A stretch of DNA of 64,000 nucleotides from Elgaria multicarinata webbii. Taxonomy: Eukaryota; Chordata; Lepidosauria; Squamata; Anguidae. Made by a program: the position numbers and the translations under genes. Below are positions 9,281-21,241 of the stretch, piece after piece (within the stretch, counting starts at the first letter, position 1; every line of letters begins with the position of its first letter). The DNA lies in assembly GCF_023053635.1 (NCBI RefSeq), contig NC_086180.1, forward strand, positions 87,149,447-87,213,446, written 5' to 3'. The notes beneath the pieces were generated by a model. The model saw only the letters and a list, made by a program, of their open reading frames with translations. It was not told where the DNA came from and ran no database searches.

Positions 9281-10674
9281 CCTCTCTCTCTCTCTCTCTC
9301 TCTCTGACACACGCCTGACTCCAAGCAGTAGCACAGCCTGTTTTTTGAAGTGATGACACAATGTACTGCATGTATGAAAAAAAATATTAACATATTGTAC
9401 ATTAAAAAATATAAAGGTTTTATTGACTTCAGCTTCATTCTGTTTCATTATTACTGTTGGATCCTGGATTGGATCTGGTTTTTCTTTTTCCACTATTTTT
9501 CCAATTACCTGGAGACCTGAAGAAAATGAGGAGTCAGCAGAACATGCAATTCCCTCAAATGTCAAGGTGTCAGCTGGACAGTTATTGAATTGAACACCAC
9601 AGGAGTTAACAGAGGCCGGATCAGAGTTAGAAACGCAGCCAGAACAGAAAGAGGAGGCGGCATTTATCCCCCCTCGCTCTCAGAGAGCAAATAAAGGAGT
9701 CCCGCCAAAGCGGTTTGCCTCTGAAGCCTTTAATATAAGCTTTGAGCCGAATTCTTACGCAGATGTACAAAGATTCGGTTCTTTAGAAAGGCAGAAATGG
9801 CTAGAAGCCATGGAAAGTGAGTTGAAAAGCCTAAAAGACAATGAAGTTTTTCAAGAAACAGTTTTGCCTCCAGGGCAGAAGTCTGTAATGTGTCGATGGG
9901 TTTTTAAGCGCAAACAGTTAGAGACAGGGGAAGAAAAATTCAAAGCCCGACTTGTCGCAAGGGGTTTTAATCAAGTTAAGGAGGTAGACTATACCTCAAC
10001 TGTAAAAGCAGAAACTTTAAGATTATTTTTAACTATTGCAGCAAAAGAAAAGTTAAAAATTAGGCAATATGATTTCCAAACTGCATACCTGAACGCCCCA
10101 ATTCAGGAAAAAATATACATGAGAAAACCTGAAGGTTTTGAGTCAGATGACAACAAAGTTTGGTTCCTGAAGAAAGCAATTTATGGCCTTAGACAGAGTG
10201 CCAGGTGTTGGAATTCTGTCCAAAACACCACTTTGGTAAGTGAGATGGGATTTGAAAGGAGCTGTGTCTGTACACAAAGGGGAGTGGTCAGAATGATAAA
10301 GCTCTCATGGTTTTTGTTGATGATGTTTTGATTGCTTGTCCTAGTGATGCAGAGGTCCAGAAAGTTGCAAATCAGCTTGGAAGCAGGTATAATTTGAAAT
10401 CCTTAGGTCCAGTGAAGGACCTAGGAGTAGAAGTTAAACTAGCAGAAGACGGAGGTTTTTTGCTCAGTCAGAAGCAAAAAATTCTAAAGCTGCTAGAGGA
10501 TTTTGGAATGCAGGATTGCAAAGGGGTCAAAAGCCCCATGGAATTGGATATCCAGAAAAACCTGCAAGGAGAAAGTTTCAGTGATCCAAGCCTGTATCAC
10601 TCTGTGGTGGGTATGTTATTGTATTTGGTAAGCTGGTCAAGGCCAGATCTGTCTGCTGCGGTTGCTATCTTAAG

Positions 10675-11020
10675 CAGGGGGGGATCCGCACGTCACTCCC
10701 AGAGCGCTTCTATGGGACCCCAGTGCACCCCGAAAACGATAGTCTGACTTCCCTGTAAAAGAAACGAGGAAGAGCCGTCCATGCCGCCGCCGCAGAGAGC
10801 TCTCCGCCGGCGAGGAGAGCTCGGCAAAAGCTCGGTGAGGAGAGCCCGCCTTCTTTTGCCGAGCTCTCCTCATCAGCGGAGAGCTCTCCTCCTCCTCCTC
10901 GTCTTCGGCGGCATGGACGGCTCTTCCTCGTTTCTTTTACAGGGAAGTCAGACTATCGTTTTCGGGGTGCACTGGGGTCCCATAGAAGCGCTCTGGGAGC
11001 GACGTGCGGATCCCCCCCTG
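10675..11020. mobile_element. 346-bp near-perfect palindromic element inside the copia fossil
   Basis: Terminal inverted repeats of about 118 bp with a single mismatch that I can see (starting CAGGGGGGGATCCGCACGTC at both ends), then a second, looser inverted block around gagagctctccgc and gagctcggcaaaag. GC-rich with many CpGs. No clear target duplication (atcttaag versus gttcattg). Non-coding; class unknown. The arms' identity implies recent insertion, later than the copia copy. Confidence 0.82.
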
Positions 11021-11661
11021 GTTCATTGCCAAGCCAACAGTGCCTGCTTGGCATGCAACCAAGAGAGTGTTAAGTACCTCAAAGGCACCTTAAATTACAG
11101 TTTGAAGTTATCTGCTGAGCCAGATAAAAAGCTCTTGAGTTATGTGGATTCGGATTGGGCAGGCTGTATAGAAGACCGGAAGTCAACGTCTGGAATTGTG
11201 CTAATGTTGGGAAAAGGACTAATCTCTTAGAAGTCCAGAAAGCAGGCTTTTGTCTCCAGATCTTCCTGCGAAGCAGAGTATGGGGCACTGTCAGAGTTGT
11301 GTGGAGAAATCACTTGGCTAATGCAATTAATAAAGGATTTCAAAATCCAAATTGAAACGCCAATCACAGTGTTCTGTGACTCCCAGGCATGTATTGCGTT
11401 GGCAAACGCAGACATGTTCAAGTCAAAATCCAAACACATTGCTATTAAGTACCAAAATGTGAAAGAACACATAAGTAGTGGAACTCTGAAGTTGTGTTAT
11501 TGTGAGTCACAAGAAAACTTTGCTGACATATTCACAAAACCTTTAGGAGCTACAAAACATAGGGAGATTTGGGAAACACTAGGTTTCAGGCAGGATGAAA
11601 TGTAAACGTCTGTACAAGTGTTGTGTTGTAAAAACTGTTGCGTAAAAATCAAAAGAACGGG

Positions 11662-12023
11662 TGTTGGATCTTGAAGAAAATGAGGAGTCAGCAGAACGCG
11701 CAATTCCCTTAAATGTCAAGGTCTCAGCTGGACAGTTATTGAATTATTGTATGGCAGCATTTTCATCAATTAATCAATTAGTGATTGCATGTTTTCATGT
11801 TTCTTATTCTTCATCTTACCCCATCTTGATGTATGCTGATGTGTATTGATCGTCTGTGAGTATTTGTATATATGCTGCCATAACTAAATTATTTCAACTG
11901 TCACTAAAGGGTTTGCTTTTAACTTACAAAGAATCCTTTGCCTCATCGAGTCTTTGCTGCGTCCTAAACTGAGAGCCGCTGCTACTTCTGCTCAACTCTG
12001 GTTCAGAGTGTGATTTCCCAACA
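11662..12023 (+). repeat. 3' LTR of the copia fossil
   Basis: 362 bp starting TGTTGGATCTTG and ending TTTCCCAACA, preceded by a purine-rich tract and followed by ATTAC, which also lies just left of the element. The TG...CA ends and 5-bp duplication fit LTR retrotransposons. Confidence 0.82.
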
Positions 12024-14060
12024 ATTACGTATATTGGTTTTGGTATTTTCTTGTTTTGGTTTGCTATGCCTATTGGTTTTATATCTTTTAGGAATTATTA
12101 TTATTTTTGCTCTGAACCACCTTGACAACTAAAGAATGAATGAAGGGATGCATACATTATATTTGCCCAGGAATGAATTGAAACAGCAACTACAGTTGCT
12201 TTAATTTGCTTAACAGCCCACTTCACATGCATATGGAAGAGGGATCCTTCCCATTTAACATAAAAAATAATTTAATTATTGCGGCTGATTTTCCATTTTA
12301 ATTCTGTGTTCTCCTAAACTCTTAAGTTACTTTGAAGCTGTTGCTTTTATTTCAGCTGGGCTGAATATCACACCCTTCCCTTCCACAGGACCATTTGTCC
12401 CCTGCAGAAGGGGGGAAATGCCCTTAACTTGGGAGGGCAGGAGGGAATTAAATCAAATCACTTTCTGCAGTGCTTCCCATATAACTTTAGACACCATACT
12501 ATTTCATTATCAAAACACGTGTTGGTTTAAGACCAGGGTTAAGGCTACCTCATGTTGCTCGAGTTTTGCTAGAGAAATCCTGGAAGGTGACCTCTTCCTG
12601 TTTGTTACTTCCCTCAGTAGCTGCAGGATGGGTTACTACCTCTGTTCTAGTCTGGACTAGAGTGTTACCTGTACCTTTAAGATACAGGTAGATAAAGACT
12701 AAACTAACACACCTGTCTGCAGAACTGGCCACCATTGAATCTGTTCAATAGAGTTGCTTGGGATTGAGGGTTGAGCTCCTTAATTAACATTTGGCTGTTA
12801 ATTTGATCATGTTTCTGAAACTTTGTATTTGTTTTGCAGCCAAACTTCCTGGGGTGGGGAATTAATAAGTTTCTGGGACAGAAAGATTACTTAAGGTGTT
12901 TCAACTTTCCCTTACTCCCACCACATTGCTTGTGAATTGCAGCGAGTCCTAACAGAAAAGTCTCTGAGCCTTATCTGTTGCTATTTGCCAATAACTTTGT
13001 CTTATGTATGTTTTTTGGTTTTCACAGATTTAAAGATTCAGTTTGAAATTTGGCTTTCTGAAGAAGCCAAAACTTGGCAAAACAGGACTGAAATGGGTGC
13101 ATGTTATACTTTGCCTATCTTGTAGAAAACCTGTGTTCAATGCACGCTCTCATGTTCTCTCTGTCGCCCAGCTGTTAAACCTCATTGCTTTTTGCACTTT
13201 ATTTACGTCTTCATTTCATACTGAGTGTCTAGCATGTTTTGTGTAGACTCGTTCAATTTACTATTTTCTGTTTAATTGCATCATTCCTATGTTATGGTTT
13301 GTCACGCATTATAATATTGTTTGTAGAGTTGTGTGCTCTTTAGCATTTATTTTTAATTGCAAATTCAACTGGTGCCCCCCTTTTATTGGACTGATGATTG
13401 GTTCTCAAGCCAGAAACGGGTGGGGGAGGAGGACACTGGAAACTCTGTGCTCCCTCCTTGGCGTGAGGATTACCAAGCGCAACCCTGCAGGAGGAAAACT
13501 GTGGGCTTTAGGGGCAACATGGTGTCAATGTGGTGCCGTCAAAGCAGCCCTCTTTTCTAGGAAGGAACTTTATTAGTAGTCTCTCCCAGGCAAGCTTTTT
13601 CATGTTACTGGGGCGGGGTTGGAAATGACCATGTGGGAGAAGCTCCTCTGCTCTTCTGACTTAAGGCCAGAAGAACAGTTCTTAAAATCTCAATCCTATG
13701 AGCTCTTACCTGGGAGTAAGACCTAGTAGGACTTACCTGGGAGGAATAGGCGTAGGACTGCACTGTTAAGTCCACTTCCTGGACATGGATTCTGCTGGTC
13801 AAATCATAGCAACGACCACCAAACGTTCATGGAGAAAGCTATCTACGCCCAATGCTGCCCTGTGCTATCCTCAGAAAAGTGGTAAGATGCTATTTTTTTA
13901 TTTTTTTATTTTGGATCCGTCAGTGTTTCTTCCTGTGTGACCTCAGGCTTAGGTATGGGAGAATGAGCTTTGCCCAAAGAATGTGCTCATGTTCCCATTT
14001 GGGGGTGTGAATGGGGCAAATTCTGATGTTTAGCAAACTGAAATGAAATTCTCATACGTC
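12024..14060. other. Intergenic, mostly unrecognised
   Basis: 12,095-12,140 (ctctgaaccaccttgacaact) resembles a LINE 3'UTR. 13,685-13,772 is a palindromic repeat (cttacctgggagtaag ... acttacctgggagg ... taggactgcact) common in reptiles. The rest, including open frames at 12,418-12,660 and 13,289-13,576, shows nothing I can name. Confidence 0.5.
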
Positions 14061-14064
14061 CCTT

Positions 14065-15560
14065 CTCACCAGATCCACATGACAAGGTGGGACAAATATA
14101 GAAAGCACTTTTTTTGCCCGGAACGGGTATCTGAACGTGGTTTTGAGGCAACTTTTGGAGTGTTCTATATTTGTCCCACCTTGTCATGTGCCTCTGGTGA
14201 GTTTGGTTCACTTACCTCATTGGGAAGCTGCCGTTACGGCCGGTTTTGCGCAATACGTGTTTTTGCCCGGAACGGGTATCTGAACGTGGTTTCGGGGCAA
14301 CTTTTAGAGCTTTCTATATTTGTCCCACCTTGTCATGTGCATCTGGTGAGTTTGGTTCACTTACCTCATTGGGAAGCTGCCGTTACGGCCCGTTTTGCGC
14401 AATAAACGTTTTTGCCCGGAACGGGTATCTGAACGTGGTTTGGGGGCAACTTTTAGAGCTTTCTATATTTGTCCCACCTAGTTATGTGCATCTGGTGAGT
14501 TTGGCTCACTTACCTCATTGGGAAGCTGCCGTTACGGCCGGTTTTGCGCAATACTCGTTTTTGCCCGGAACGGGTATCTGAACGTGGTTTCGGGGCAACT
14601 TTTGGAGCTTTCTATATTTGTCCCACCTTGTCATGTGCATCTGGTGAGTTTGGTTCACTTACCTCATTGGGAAGCTGCCGTTACGGCCGGTTTTGCGCAA
14701 TACGTGTTTTTGCCCAGAACAGGTATCTGAACGTGGTTTCGGGGCAACTTTTAGAGCTTTCTATATTTGTCCCACCTTGTCATGTGCATCTGGTGAGTTT
14801 GGTTCACTTATCGCATTGGGAAGCTGCCGTTACGGCCATTTTTGCGCAATACGCGTTTTTGCCCGGAACGGGTATCTGAACGTGGTTTCGGGGCAACTTT
14901 TGGAGCTTCCTATATTTGCCCCACCTTGTCAAGTGCATCTGGTGAGTTTGGTTCACTTACCTCATTGGGAAGCTGCCGTTACGGCCCGTTTTGCGCAATA
15001 CACGTTTTTGCCCGGAACGGGTATCTGAACGTGGTTTCGGGGCAACTTTTGGAGCTTCCTATATTTGCCCCACCTTGTCAAGTGCATCTGGTGAGTTTGG
15101 TTCACTTACCTCATTGGGAAGCTGCCGTTACGGCCGTTTTGCGCAATACGCATTTTTGCCCGGAACAGGTATCTGAACGTGGTTTCGGGGCAACTTTTGG
15201 AGCTTTCTATATTTGCCCCACCTTGTCAAGTGCATCTGGTGAGTTTGGTTCACTTACCTTATTGGGAAGCTGCCGTTACGGCCCGTTTTGCGCAATACAC
15301 GTTTTTGCCCAGAACGGTTATCTGAACATGGTTTGGGGGCAACTTTTGGAGCTTTCTATATTTGTCCCACCTAGTTATGTGCATCTGGTGAGTTTGGTTC
15401 ACTTATCTCATAGGGAAGCTGCCGTTACGGCCCGTTTTGCGCAATACGTTTTTTTGCCCGGAACGGGTATCTGAACGTGGTTTCGGGGCAACTTTTGTGG
15501 CTTATTGCATCCCTGCCATTTAGTTATGCATGACTGGTGAGTTTGGTTGGTATCGCTCGT
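14065..15560 (+). repeat. CpG-rich tandem satellite, 149-bp unit, about 10 copies
   Basis: The marks gcccggaacgggtatctgaa and gaagctgccgttacggcc recur at about 149-bp steps (near 14,118, 14,267, 14,417, 14,566, 14,715, 14,864, 15,013, 15,161, 15,310, 15,459). Copies are a few percent apart. The array starts with an inverted piece (14,067-14,105 is the reverse complement of the unit's gctttctatatttgtcccac part) and ends in a divergent half unit. Open frames of 111-210 residues run through it in all plus frames because 149 is not a multiple of three; these are by-products. Family not recognised. Confidence 0.93.
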
Positions 15561-16328
15561 TCCCTAGTGGCCGTTCCGGCCATCCCATTCTGGTCCGGAC
15601 GTCGTTTTGGGAGTTTTGGGGTTAATAGTGATATAATATTGGTATGGTTTTAGTCCTAAAATATTGTTCTCAAGTGTTGCTAACACATGCCACTCTTTTT
15701 GGTATGGTTTTTTAATATAATGGGGCTGTTCCGGCCTGTTCCATTCTGTTCCGGCTTTTACACCGTCCCATATATGTTTAAACAGAAAGACGTCCTACAG
15801 CTCCCAGCATTCCCTAGCCAGTTGAGTGGCAGTCATAGGACTTTTTTTTTCCCTGTCTGCACTGTAAACAACATTGCTTGCATCAAATCTGCCTGCCAGG
15901 TTTTCTCTTTGCTGAGGCTGGTGAGTGGTACACCAAGGCCCTGGAGAAAAGGACATGAGACAGCCAACAGCTGTATTTACCAGGTGAGTGGGTGGGTGGG
16001 TTTGTTTGAGTGAATGTGGGGTATATATATGGGGGGATAATAGCATGCATGTGTGAGGGATATAATGAGGTTTATATGGATGGGAGACTTGTCTCTTTTC
16101 TTGAGTGATCTGCTGTACATTGACTTTGAGTTTTCTGCCACAGATTCCCTTGATTTTACATTCTGTGGTTTGCCACACTTTTGAGTGATTTGCTTTGCAT
16201 GGGGTTTTTGGTTTCTCAGCCATTGATTTACAGATTGTCCTTTGTATTGGAGTGTCTCAACCTCAGTGCTTCCTATCTGTAAAATAAGTGTTTTCTAGAA
16301 TGTCTTCTAAATATTTAATTCTCAATAT

Positions 16329-16419
<91 letters not shown>

Positions 16420-17200
16420 TGTAGTTTGATATGAAAGCTGGGCTCACCTGCTCTAATTGTACTTCCAATTCTTGCTTTGTGCTCGTGACATCATTGGAAA
16501 TCTGGAGTGTGTTAAATGTTAATGTTTCTTGTCTAGGTAGCATGTTTGGATGGGTTGCTGCATATACCATTTTCTGTACAGACTAACCTTTGGATCTGTG
16601 GAGTCCAACTCGAGCATCAGAATGTCTTTTTTTTAGGATGTGGCAAGTTCCCATATAGCTATCAAAATGCCTTGAATTCAAATTTTAGTGCCTACTCTAG
16701 CTCTTCTAACATAGGGACAGAATGGTTAGGGGCTTCTCATATTTCAGGGGAATGGACTAGTGTGACCTGCGTGTGTGTGCACACATGTGCGTGTGTGTTT
16801 AAATCTCCTACATATAAACAAAAAGGTCACAAAGACACTATAAATCTCTAGTATTGTCACCTTCTAAAGGAAACTGATGTTTAAAAACGTGATCCTTCCC
16901 AGTGCAAAACAACCCAGAAATACATTGTTTGTTGCATTTCCACCCTTCACTTGCTAAATAAATGCTATATCTTAATATGGTTTTAGCGGATAGATTTGAA
17001 TTTGATAAACCAAATATTTTTTCAGCAAAAGTACTTTCACTACACTTTGAGGAAAGGGACGGTGTGCTCTCTTTTTAAAATTGTGTGACGTACCTGGTTA
17101 AACAGTAAGGTTTAAATGATCATGCTCCAACAGGCTACCACAGCTATCCCTCTGGAAATTCTTACAGAAAACCTCTGATTTGAATTAGGGTAATTTTCTA
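15561..17200. other. Intergenic with a microsatellite
   Basis: Sequence just after the satellite (ggccgttccggcc, ctgttccggcctgttcc) looks like degraded relatives of its ends. Beyond that only the (TG)n(AG)n tract is recognisable. Open frames at 15,687-16,013 and 16,546-16,851 show no family resemblance. Confidence 0.5.
16330..16412 (+). repeat. (TG)n(AG)n compound microsatellite
   Basis: About 15 TG units pass directly into about 26 AG units. Confidence 0.95.
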
Positions 17201-17285
17201 CGTTAAGAGCTGAAGCATCTGTGTTGCATGAGAAACTCCCAGGTTCGATGCCCAGCCCTTCCAGATAGCGATAGATAGATGTACT
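17201..17285 (+). repeat. tRNA-derived SINE fragment
   Basis: gttgcatgagaaactcccaggttcgatgcccagcccttccagatag resembles the anticodon-to-B-box part of a tRNA-headed SINE (ggttcgatgcc as B box). The rest is missing. Confidence 0.45.
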
Positions 17286-17723
17286 GCATATTTATTCTGC
17301 TTTTCCAGCAATTGTTGTTGCCCAAAGCATCTCACATCAATGAAAAAGAGAGACAGAGACCCTGCCATCAGGCTTACAAATTAAAATGTCAAAAAGTACA
17401 GGCAGAGGAAAGTGGAGGGAAATGGAAGAGGAGGGTGATCAGCGCATCAAGGCCCACAACGTGGTGGTCAGCTACAAGTGAGCATCCAAACACCGTTTGG
17501 GCCAGGCTGATCTTCCTTTGCTGGTGTTCTTGCTTGAATAGCAATTGTGGCTCTTGTTCCTTTAGATGAAGGGTGGGACAAGCACATTCTTTCTCCTTAC
17601 TTCTGCTGTTTCAGGGCCACTGTGAATTGGAGCGGAGTGTCCTTTCTGGCAGGGAGGTGGAGCTGCTTCTCTGGCTGATGAATGGGCCAGGCTGGTCTCC
17701 CACTTGACTTGTTGTTATTCTTG

Positions 17724-17860
17724 GGGCCAATCTACACCAACCAGGATATAACACTTTTAAAACGGTATGAAAACTGTATATGTAATGTGTCCTGGGCTTG
17801 AACGGTAGTCATAACCATTATAAACCGTTATAAACAGTAGTATAGATCCTGCCTTGGTAA
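17724..17860. repeat. Palindromic MITE, family B (short copy)
   Basis: Starts ggccaatctacaccaaccaggatataac and ends aaacagtagtatagatcctgcc. It shares the caggatat and tagatcctgc marks with the 1,831 and 43,099 copies, with a shorter middle. Confidence 0.6.
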
Positions 17861-17960
17861 GCAGGGGGGGTATACAAACTCCCAGTAGCCCTAGGTCCCC
17901 TGGTTGATGACACAAACCAGAGTAATGTACTTCCCTTCTGCTCTCCAGTCCTGGGGCGAG

Positions 17961-18576
17961 GGCGTTGCTAGACCTACCTGAAAGTCCGGTTGGGAGGAGG
18001 GGCGAGCCCACGCTGCAGCTAGCGTGGGCTGTCGCCCCAGTCTACATGTCAGATGCGACGGGGCTTTAGGAAAGCCCTGTCGCGTCTGTCATTTTTCTGG
18101 TCTTAAAGGGCCGGGTGCGCAGGAGCGCACCAGTGACCAAGGTAAGTTTGTTTGTTTGTTTTAAAACAGGGTTCCCTGCTCCCCCTACCCCCGCTCCCCC
18201 CATCTCTCCCCCGGCTCCAATCTCCCCCATCTCTCTCCCTCGCTCCGATCTCTCCCCCCCCGATCTCTCCACCCCGGCTCCGATGGGCCCAGCACTCCTG
18301 TGGAGCGCTGCGCCCCATGTGCGGCTTCTCCTGGCTATGTGTGAGTAAGCCGCGTAGCTGGGAAAAGCTGCAGAATGGGCTAGGCCTTCTGCAGTCTTGG
18401 GCTCAGCCCGGGACTGCGGAAATACTGGGCTACAAGCGGAGCCCGTTACCCCAGGCCAAGGGAGGGTTGACCCCTGCCTGACCCCTGCCTGACCCCGGGA
18501 TCCCCTGTGCGTCATCTGGACGCACAAGGGCGAACCCCGGTGTCAGCCCGGGCGAACCCGTGGTCTAGCAACAGCC
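17961..18576. mobile_element. 616-bp GC-rich DNA transposon related to the 8,421 element
   Basis: Ends ggcgttgctagacc and ggtctagcaacagcc are inverted. The interior block gatgggcccagcactcctgtggagcgc ... cttgggctcagcccgggactgcgg matches the GC-rich arm of the 8,421-9,280 foldback. Open frames in it (for example on the minus strand, 18,066-18,527) parallel those of the other copy but show no domain. Non-autonomous. Confidence 0.72.
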
Positions 18577-18584
18577 TCAGATAG

Positions 18585-18815
18585 GCCTGGGAAAAAAACC
18601 TGTCTGTGAAACCCTAAGAGAACTACTGCTAGTCAGTGTAGACAAGTGCCTTATACGGAGACAGATCCATCTAGCCCCAGTAGTGGCAGAAACTGGCAGC
18701 AGCTTAAGAGAGCAGTCTTTACCAGGCCTGCTTCCTGAGATCCTTTGGTACCTGGAGATGCCAAGGCTGGAACCAGGGGCATTTTGCATGGAAAGAATGA
18801 ATACTGCCATTGACC
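18585..18815. repeat. tRNA-type SINE, rearranged
   Basis: Contains marks of the common lizard SINE with cagtgtagacaa, gccttatacggagacagatccatctagc, ggcagcagctt, cagtctttaccaggcctg, cctggagatgccaaggctggaacc and attttgcatgga. Part at its left end is inverted relative to the rest. Confidence 0.55.
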
Positions 18816-19081
18816 TATGGTTTTCTCCCCTAACTACCTGCCCATATTACATTTTTGGACACTGAAGTGACTTTGGGGAGCACTCTTATGCTGGAGAACA
18901 ATAACTTGAGAAATAAGCCTTTGCATCCATCCTTCCAATACGAAGACATTGTCTTTTACATATTACAACATCCATGAAGTTCTCTGTGTTGCGCAATATG
19001 CATTATCTACCAATTTTTGTACATATAGAATTAAAATGCAGCATAATGCTTGCCGTTCCCTCTCAACAGAAATTTTGGCTA

Positions 19082-20999
19082 ATGTTCAGTAGCGCTACTT
19101 TATTCCTTTGGTGATACCACTGGTGAGCAGTACCAAAGTTGCAATATGTCCATGAAAATTCTTCCTTTAGTTGTTTAGCAACATACATCCTGGATGAGTT
19201 TTTATTATAATCATTTGCCAAATTTCCTTTAAAAAAAAAAAAAAAGAGAGAGAGAGCTAAAGACGTTTAATTAAAGGATGTTGAGCAAGTAAAACTTGTT
19301 AGAAGAATACAAGTAAGAGATGGCGCTGAAGTAAGTACCTGTTTAATTTACAAACATCAGTAAAGGTACTGATATCAGTCCAAATAAGACAAAGCAACAC
19401 TGTATTACACATGTACATCTAAATTTTCTTTTTTAAAAAATTGAAAAAACCCTTTTTATAGGGTACCCCGAGATTTACTGAAAAAAGAACACAACCCACT
19501 ATGAATAATCATTACCAATTCTATGTTGTGATTTAGCAGCAACATGTTAACAAAGGGAAACATTAGGGCAAGTAACGCAGTTTTAATATTTGGGGAAAGT
19601 CACAGTTCTTGGCAACACAGCCTCTCTTTAATTTTAAAGGCAAGGAACTCCAAGGGAATATTAGTTTGTAAAGGTCTACTTTCTAGTGTCATTTTCTACA
19701 CATCATTTCATTTTCTGTAAAGTAATATATAGTTAGGGAGTGATCACTTCTCTACACTTGCCATCTACTGTAAAGACATTTTTCCTCACACATTAAAAGG
19801 ACTTGAGATGTCACAATAATTTTCTACAATGAAAACTACAATCTGTTGCTGCTACCAGCATCCCATTTCTTCAATGACAGCAGATGATAGGTTACTAAGG
19901 AAAACAAATTAACCCAGACCAAATCTATTTACCCCATGAGAACATGCTATGTTAGTCCTATTGCAAATATCCTGATTTTAAGTCCTTTTTTAAAAAAAAA
20001 CAACAACAACAGGAAATACAAAAATATCAGGACAAATATAAATTAATATATATTAAAGCATTGAAAAACAGTAAAAGGGGTGGCCTAAATGTTAAGTACA
20101 GTGTACTTTGATACAATAAATATTTCTCAATAAACTGAATACTGTATAGAGCTGTTCAGAACTCATAGAAACAAAACTCCATATTATACCTAATTTTCCC
20201 AACAATAATCTATTTTTTTTATCATCCTCTTAACATTTATATTACAAAAAAAAATTAATACTGGAAGAGGGTAGATAAATGCTTGATTTCTTTTTCTTTC
20301 TTTCTTTCTTTCTGCTAACATGCCAACGTAAAAGAATACATCAGGAGATTTTAAGGGTATGGAGTGTCCTCTTCTGTTTGTGAGGCAAGAGCCCTCATTT
20401 CCCAACTTCATCATGTATGTCATACAAAATGGACCACATATTTGTTAAACTTTCCGGAATGGATTCTTTTTATCCAACACTCTTCCTTCCATGCCCTACA
20501 AGAGACTGATATGATCGTGTCAAGAGAGTAAAACCCAACCCAAAACTTACTGTTAAAGTAGGTTTTTTTTTTTTTTTAAAAAAAAGTCTCTTATTTTGAT
20601 TGATTTTTCCCCATCAATAAGATGGTAGGATTGAAAGTCACTTGAGCAGAGTGCCTGTATATCTTCAGCATGTTATAAAGAATGGTTGATGTTAAAAGTA
20701 GTTAAGTTTCCCCATCACTGTCTGTTGAAAAGTTACCAGGTCTTTATTTTATTCATTTTTCCTTCAGATGTCCTCTTGATTACAAGAAGTCTCAGCTCAA
20801 GCACTTGATTATTATTTTTTTGCTGCAGTTGAAGAAAAAAGTCTTTATTCTCATAATAAAAATAAGTCTGTTCTGTATTTTACAATATATTTCAAATATT
20901 TCCACTATGAAGCATTAATTAGTCCAGGACATGGTCAATAAGTATACAACATTTTTTTAAAAAAAAACAACAACAACAAGCAGGGCACATGGGACACGT
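19082..20999 (-). other. SLIT2: SLIT2 3' untranslated region
   Basis: About 1.9 kb of AT-rich, transposon-free sequence after the TAA. On the minus strand AATAAA occurs at 20,849-20,844, 20,753-20,743 (two overlapping), 19,206-19,201 and last at 19,104-19,099; the last gives a cleavage site near 19,080. Long A/T homopolymers lie near 20,562-20,583 and 20,953-20,968. The extent is inferred. Confidence 0.6.
19099..19104 (-). promoter_or_regulatory. Distal AATAAA polyadenylation signal of SLIT2
   Basis: Most distal AATAAA on the minus strand before the repeat-filled intergenic region, with GT-rich sequence about 40 bp downstream. Not proven. Confidence 0.4.
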
Positions 21000-21241
21000 T
21001 TAGGAGGGGCACTTTGTACAGCCACACTTCACCACCTTCTCAACCTCGTCCACAAAAGAGGACCCATCAGTGCATTCAAAAGAATATTTCCGCCTCTTGC
21101 TCCTCAACGGCCCGCAGCACGGCCCACTTGTGCAGCCTCCTCTGCATTCTAGTCTCGATACCTTCTTGGTCGTCTGGCACGCGGCGTAACCTTGCTGCTT
21201 TTGGAAGTAATCTCTGATTCGTTCCCCTCGACAAGAGATTT
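21000..21241 (-). CDS. SLIT2: SLIT2 last coding exon, C-terminal cystine knot
   Basis: Acceptor catgttacag; two bases complete Glu, then [60 protein letters not shown] and [19 protein letters not shown] with TAA at 21,002-21,000. The cysteines of the CTCK fold (CRG, CQT, CRGGC, CCGP, FEC, CGC, C) are all present. Human ends CTRCVS as I recall, so the tail differs slightly. Confidence 0.97.

Larger units (their letters stand above)
9455..12023 (+). mobile_element. Ty1/copia LTR retrotransposon fossil, broken
   Basis: A fossil Ty1/copia copy. Parts seen in order: a short left-end remnant beginning TGTTGGATC, the later part of pol with copia-type reverse transcriptase (marks WVFKRK, KARLVARGF, TAYLNAP) and RNase H regions (marks SDWAGC, ADIFTKPLG), a purine-rich tract near 11,651-11,661, and a 3' LTR (11,662-12,023, TGTTGG to CCAACA). 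A 5-bp target duplication ATTAC flanks it (9,450-9,454 and 12,024-12,028). Gag and the early part of pol are absent and the rest has several breaks, so it is dead. A palindromic element (10,675-11,020) is inserted in it. The piece shared between its two ends differs by roughly 6-7%, suggesting moderate age. Confidence 0.88.

Noticed and set aside
9098-9565. 155-residue minus-strand ORF
   Set aside because: It spans the foldback element, a CT repeat and the copia edge, so it is a chance frame.
10670-11230. Arg/Ser-rich ORFs in the palindromic insertion
   Set aside because: They arise from GC-rich palindrome arms read on both strands.
14043-15474. Proteins of 111-210 residues with repeating FCPERVSERGFGATF
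   Set aside because: They are tandem-repeat readings that shift frame with each 149-bp unit, have no start context and share no known domain.
18066-18527. 153-residue minus-strand ORF in the GC-rich element
   Set aside because: Similar frames occur in the 8,421 element because the DNA is related, but no transposase or other domain is visible.
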